Positions 61,794 to 64,000 of a stretch of 64,000 nucleotides of DNA are shown here, piece by piece. The notes under the pieces are model-generated. The model saw nothing but the letters and a program-made list of their open reading frames with translations. It had not been told where the DNA came from and searched no databases. The position numbers and the translations under genes were made by a program. The number at the start of each line of letters is the position of its first letter. The stretch's first letter is position 1. The DNA is taken from assembly GCA_963837715.1 (NCBI GenBank), contig CAWIOF010000002.1:806001-870000 (forward strand), given 5' to 3'. This stretch comes from JANYLB01 sp963837715 (GTDB lineage: Bacteria; Actinomycetota; Acidimicrobiia; IMCC26256; JANYLB01).

Positions 61794-62381
61794 GTGATCG
61801 GCTCGGTCCGCGGGACCGTCATCGAGCGGACGGTCGCGGGTGAGGTGCTCGTCGAGGTCGGCGGGGTGGGGTATCGCGTGCTCGTGCCCTCGGGCGCGGT
61901 GCCGGGCCTCGCTCCCGGGGGCCCGGCCTTCCTGTTCACGCACCTCCACGTGCGGGAGGACGCGATGGTCCTGTTCGGGTTCCCGACGCGCGACGAGCGC
62001 GACACGTTCGAGATCCTGATCGGCGCGAGCGGTGTCGGGCCGAAGCTCGGCCTGGCGATGCTCTCGGTCCACTCGCCCGGCGCGCTCCGGCGCGTCCTCC
62101 TCGACGGCGATCTCGATGCGTTGACCCTCGTGCCCGGGGTGGGGAAGCGGACAGCCCAGAAGCTGATGGTGCTCCTGAAGTCTCGCCTCGACGTTCCCGA
62201 TGTGGATCTCGCCGAGGTCGAAGCTGGAGCACCGAGCGCGCGCGCCGAGGTCCGGGCTGCGCTCAGCGAGCTGGGCTACGCACCCGAGGAGATCCGGTCC
62301 GCGGTCGCGGGCCTCTCCGACGACGAACCCGCCGAGGAGCTCCTGCGCGCGGCGCTCAAGCAACTGGCGGTGCGAACGTGA
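61794..62381 (+). CDS. ruvA: Holliday junction DNA helicase subunit RuvA
   Basis: This 195-residue protein starts MIGSVRGTVIERTVAGEVLVEVGGVGYRVLVP (OB domain), followed by two helix-hairpin-helix motifs (FEILIGASGVGPKLGLAMLS, LTLVPGVGKRTAQKLMVLL), and domain III that binds RuvB. The GTG start is the last, truncated copy of the repeat array. It forms tetramers on Holliday junctions and loads RuvB. Its last codons lie in a second tandem array. Confidence 0.96.
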   Translation: MIGSVRGTVIERTVAGEVLVEVGGVGYRVLVPSGAVPGLAPGGPAFLFTHLHVREDAMVLFGFPTRDERDTFEILIGASGVGPKLGLAMLSVHSPGALRRVLLDGDLDALTLVPGVGKRTAQKLMVLLKSRLDVPDVDLAEVEAGAPSARAEVRAALSELGYAPEEIRSAVAGLSDDEPAEELLRAALKQLAVRT

Positions 62382-62431
62382 TGGGCTCGCGATGATGGGC
62401 TCGCGATGATGGGCTCGCGATGATGGGCCGC
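62378..62431 (+). repeat. 14-bp tandem repeats at the ruvA-ruvB junction
   Basis: A 13-bp unit and two exact 14-bp units of GATGATGGGCTCGC (62391, 62405) are followed by a shortened copy holding the ruvB start codon. Each unit carries ATGATG, and since 14 is not a multiple of three only the last copy is in frame with ruvB. Confidence 0.9.
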
Positions 62432-63448
62432 GAGGAGTTGCTCACCGCGTCGGCCGACCCGGTCGAAGCGGCCGAGGAGACGACGCTCCGGCCGCGGTCC
62501 CTCGAGGAGTTCGTCGGCCAGCCAAGACTGAAGGAGCACCTCGAGATCCTCCTGGGCGCGGCGCGCCAGCGGCACCAGGCCGTCGACCACCTCCTGCTCG
62601 CCGGGCCGCCCGGCTTGGGCAAGACATCGCTCGCGGGCATCGTCGCGGGGGAGATGCAGGTCGCGTTGCGGGTCACGAGCGGACCTGCGCTCGAACGGGC
62701 CGGCGACCTCGCCGCGATCCTCACCAACCTCGACGACGGCGACGTGCTCTTCATCGACGAGATCCACCGGCTACCCCGCGCCGTCGAAGAGGTCCTCTAC
62801 CCGGCGATGGAAGACTTCCAGCTCGACATCGTCATCGGGAAGGGCCCCTCGGCCCGCTCGCTGCGGCTCGACCTGCCCCGGTTCACGCTCGTCGGCGCCA
62901 CCACCCGGACCGGTCTCATCACCGGACCGCTGCGCGACCGGTTCGGCTTCGTGGCCCGGCTCGACTACTACGAGCCCGCCGATCTCGTCGCGATCATCGA
63001 CCGCGCGGCTCGGATCCTCGGAGTCCCGCTGGCTCGTGAGGGCGCCGAGGAGATGGCCCGCCGGGCCCGGGGAACGCCCCGGATCGCGAACCGACTGCTC
63101 AAACGGGTGCGCGACTACGCCGAGGTGCGCGCCGACGGCACCGTCAGCGCGGTCGTAGCCCGCGATGCGCTCGCGCTCTTCGAGGTCGACGAGCGCGGCC
63201 TCGACAAGCTCGACCGGGCGATCCTCGCCGTGCTGTGCCGGGCCGCGGGACGTCCGATGGGTCTCACCACGCTGGCCGTCTCGGTCGGGGAGGAGCCGGA
63301 GACGGTCGAAGACGTCTACGAGCCGTACCTCCTGAAAGAGGGCCTGATCGAGCGCACTCCCCGGGGCCGCCGGGCGACGGTGGCGGCCTACACGCACCTC
63401 GGGATCTCGGCGCCGCCCGAGGGTCCCGAGATGCCCCTGTTCGGCTAG
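62420..63448 (+). CDS. ruvB: Holliday junction branch-migration ATPase RuvB
   Basis: This 342-residue AAA+ motor has EEFVGQPRLKEHLEILLGAA, Walker A GPPGLGKTSLA, Walker B VLFIDEIHRL, sensor motif VGATTRTGLITGPLRDRFG, and the C-terminal winged helix GLTTLAVSVGEEPETVEDVYEPYLL. It drives branch migration with RuvA. ATG at 62420 or 62423 is in the last repeat copy. The TAG stop begins TAGCGT upstream of yajC. Confidence 0.97.
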   Translation: MMGREELLTASADPVEAAEETTLRPRSLEEFVGQPRLKEHLEILLGAARQRHQAVDHLLLAGPPGLGKTSLAGIVAGEMQVALRVTSGPALERAGDLAAILTNLDDGDVLFIDEIHRLPRAVEEVLYPAMEDFQLDIVIGKGPSARSLRLDLPRFTLVGATTRTGLITGPLRDRFGFVARLDYYEPADLVAIIDRAARILGVPLAREGAEEMARRARGTPRIANRLLKRVRDYAEVRADGTVSAVVARDALALFEVDERGLDKLDRAILAVLCRAAGRPMGLTTLAVSVGEEPETVEDVYEPYLLKEGLIERTPRGRRATVAAYTHLGISAPPEGPEMPLFG

Positions 63449-63461
63449 CGTCGGCACCCGC

Positions 63462-63782
63462 ATGACTGCAGCACTCATCTATCTGGCGATCCTCGTCGTC
63501 GCCTTCTTCCTCTTGATCGTGCTGCCCCAACGGCGCCGCATGGCCGCCCATCGCGCGCTCGTCGACGCGATGGCCGTCGGCGACGAGATCGTGACGACCG
63601 CAGGGATCCACGGCACCGTCACGCGCCTCGACGACGCGACGCTCCAGCTCGAGATCGCCCCCGGTGTCGTGGTGACCCTCGCCCGGGGTGCCGTCTCTCA
63701 GCGGCGCCGGCCCGACGCCCCCCTCGTGGATCCGCCGGACGCGCTCGACGCCCCGCCGACCGAACTCGACTCGACGGACTGA
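63462..63782 (+). CDS. yajC: Preprotein translocase subunit YajC
   Basis: This 106-residue protein has a single N-terminal helix (ALIYLAILVVAFFLLIVLPQRRR) and the conserved AVGDEIVTTAGIHGTVTRLDDATLQLEIAPGVVVTLARGAVSQ. It is part of the SecDF-YajC complex, and secD follows 3 bp later. TAGCGT lies 10 nt before the ATG. The C-terminus is acidic and short. Confidence 0.94.
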   Translation: MTAALIYLAILVVAFFLLIVLPQRRRMAAHRALVDAMAVGDEIVTTAGIHGTVTRLDDATLQLEIAPGVVVTLARGAVSQRRRPDAPLVDPPDALDAPPTELDSTD

Positions 63783-63785
63783 TCC

Positions 63786-64000
63786 GTGCGCAGAAACGTC
63801 TGGTACCTGGTCCTCACGTTCGTCGTCATCGGCGGTGCCTTCGCGGCGACGCTGATCTCGGGGACGACCCCGGTCCTCGGTCTCGACCTGCAGGGCGGCA
63901 TCTCGGTCACCCTCAACCCGGTCTCGGGCACCAAGAGCGGCTCCATCGACCAGGCGCTCGAGATCATCCGCAGCCGTGTCGACGGGCTCGGCGTGGCCGA
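63786..64000 (+). CDS. secD: Protein translocase subunit SecD, N-terminus only
   Basis: Seventy-one residues are visible from the GTG at 63786 before the right edge. They contain the first membrane helix (WYLVLTFVVIGGAFAATLI) and VLGLDLQGGISVTLNPV, the SecD signature, followed by SIDQALEIIRSRVDGLGVA. SecD uses proton motive force to help protein export. It follows yajC after 3 bp. Confidence 0.95.
   Translation, partial: MRRNVWYLVLTFVVIGGAFAATLISGTTPVLGLDLQGGISVTLNPVSGTKSGSIDQALEIIRSRVDGLGVA

Noticed and set aside
1..64000. tRNA, rRNA, transposase, integrase or phage genes
   Set aside because: I looked for these in the gene products and the intergenic gaps and saw none; small RNAs without strong structure could be missed by eye.

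Overview
The window is a high-GC stretch of a bacterial chromosome that looks actinobacterial. The evidence is the gene content: SepF, YggT and DivIVA behind ftsZ; a mycothiol ligase (MshC-type); two F420-linked enzymes (NpdG-type reductase, PPOX-type oxidoreductase); a phosphatidylinositol/PIM lipid operon (pgsA-patA-pimA); and the order thrS-HIT-pgsA-patA-pimA ... pdxS-pdxT-yebC ... ruvCAB-yajC-secD, which resembles mycobacteria. The class (perhaps Acidimicrobiia) is inference. I see no rRNA, tRNA, CRISPR array, transposase, phage gene or origin. No stretch longer than about 300 bases lacks a gene.

Layout. 1-2.6 kb: truncated DUF58 gene and moxR (minus), then a small conserved protein and an HNH endonuclease (plus). 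2.7-21.6 kb: the division and cell-wall (dcw) cluster mraZ-rsmH-ftsL-ftsI-murE-murF-mraY-ftsW-murG-murC-murB-ftsQ-ftsZ-pgeF-yggS-sepF-yggT-divIVA. Most genes overlap by a few bases, and murD is missing from its usual place. 21.7-32.6 kb: ileS (minus), a DksA/TraR-like protein with a histone-like tail, lspA, rluD, an Rrf2 regulator (minus), a phosphodiesterase and dnaE. 32.6-38.3 kb: an accessory region with a hydrolase, a serine-rich repeat protein, a ferric-reductase-like membrane protein with ApbE and two small exported proteins (minus), and a two-component system. 38.3-48 kb: a methyltransferase, npdG, mshC, an SRPBCC protein, thrS, a HIT protein, a membrane protein, a lipoprotein and an EF-G-like GTPase. 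48-57 kb: the PIM lipid operon, lemA, htpX, a DUF3048 lipoprotein, pdxS-pdxT, yebC and an F420 oxidoreductase. 57-61 kb: a damage-inducible-looking DUF222/HNH gene and a CoxS-CoxM-MocA-CoxG set without CoxL. 61-64 kb: ruvC-ruvA-ruvB-yajC-secD (cut by the edge).

Regulatory structure is unusually readable. At least ten genes have a TANNNT hexamer 6 or 7 nt before the start codon, as expected for leaderless mRNAs. mraZ has a TTGACG-17-TATGGT promoter overlaid by four 10-bp MraZ-type boxes. A stable branched RNA fold lies between mraZ and rsmH. A LexA-type box precedes the DUF222/HNH gene and paired inverted DnaA-type boxes precede dnaE. Short tandem repeats, three of them with a 14-bp period, sit at the 5' ends of ftsZ, ruvA, ruvB and (12 bp) rsmH.

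Nine genes are broken by single-base frameshifts, several of them essential (ftsI, ileS, lspA, dnaE). Eight are explained by one extra base, often in a G or C run. That points to indel errors in the assembly rather than real pseudogenes, so these genes are annotated at full length with the shift point noted.
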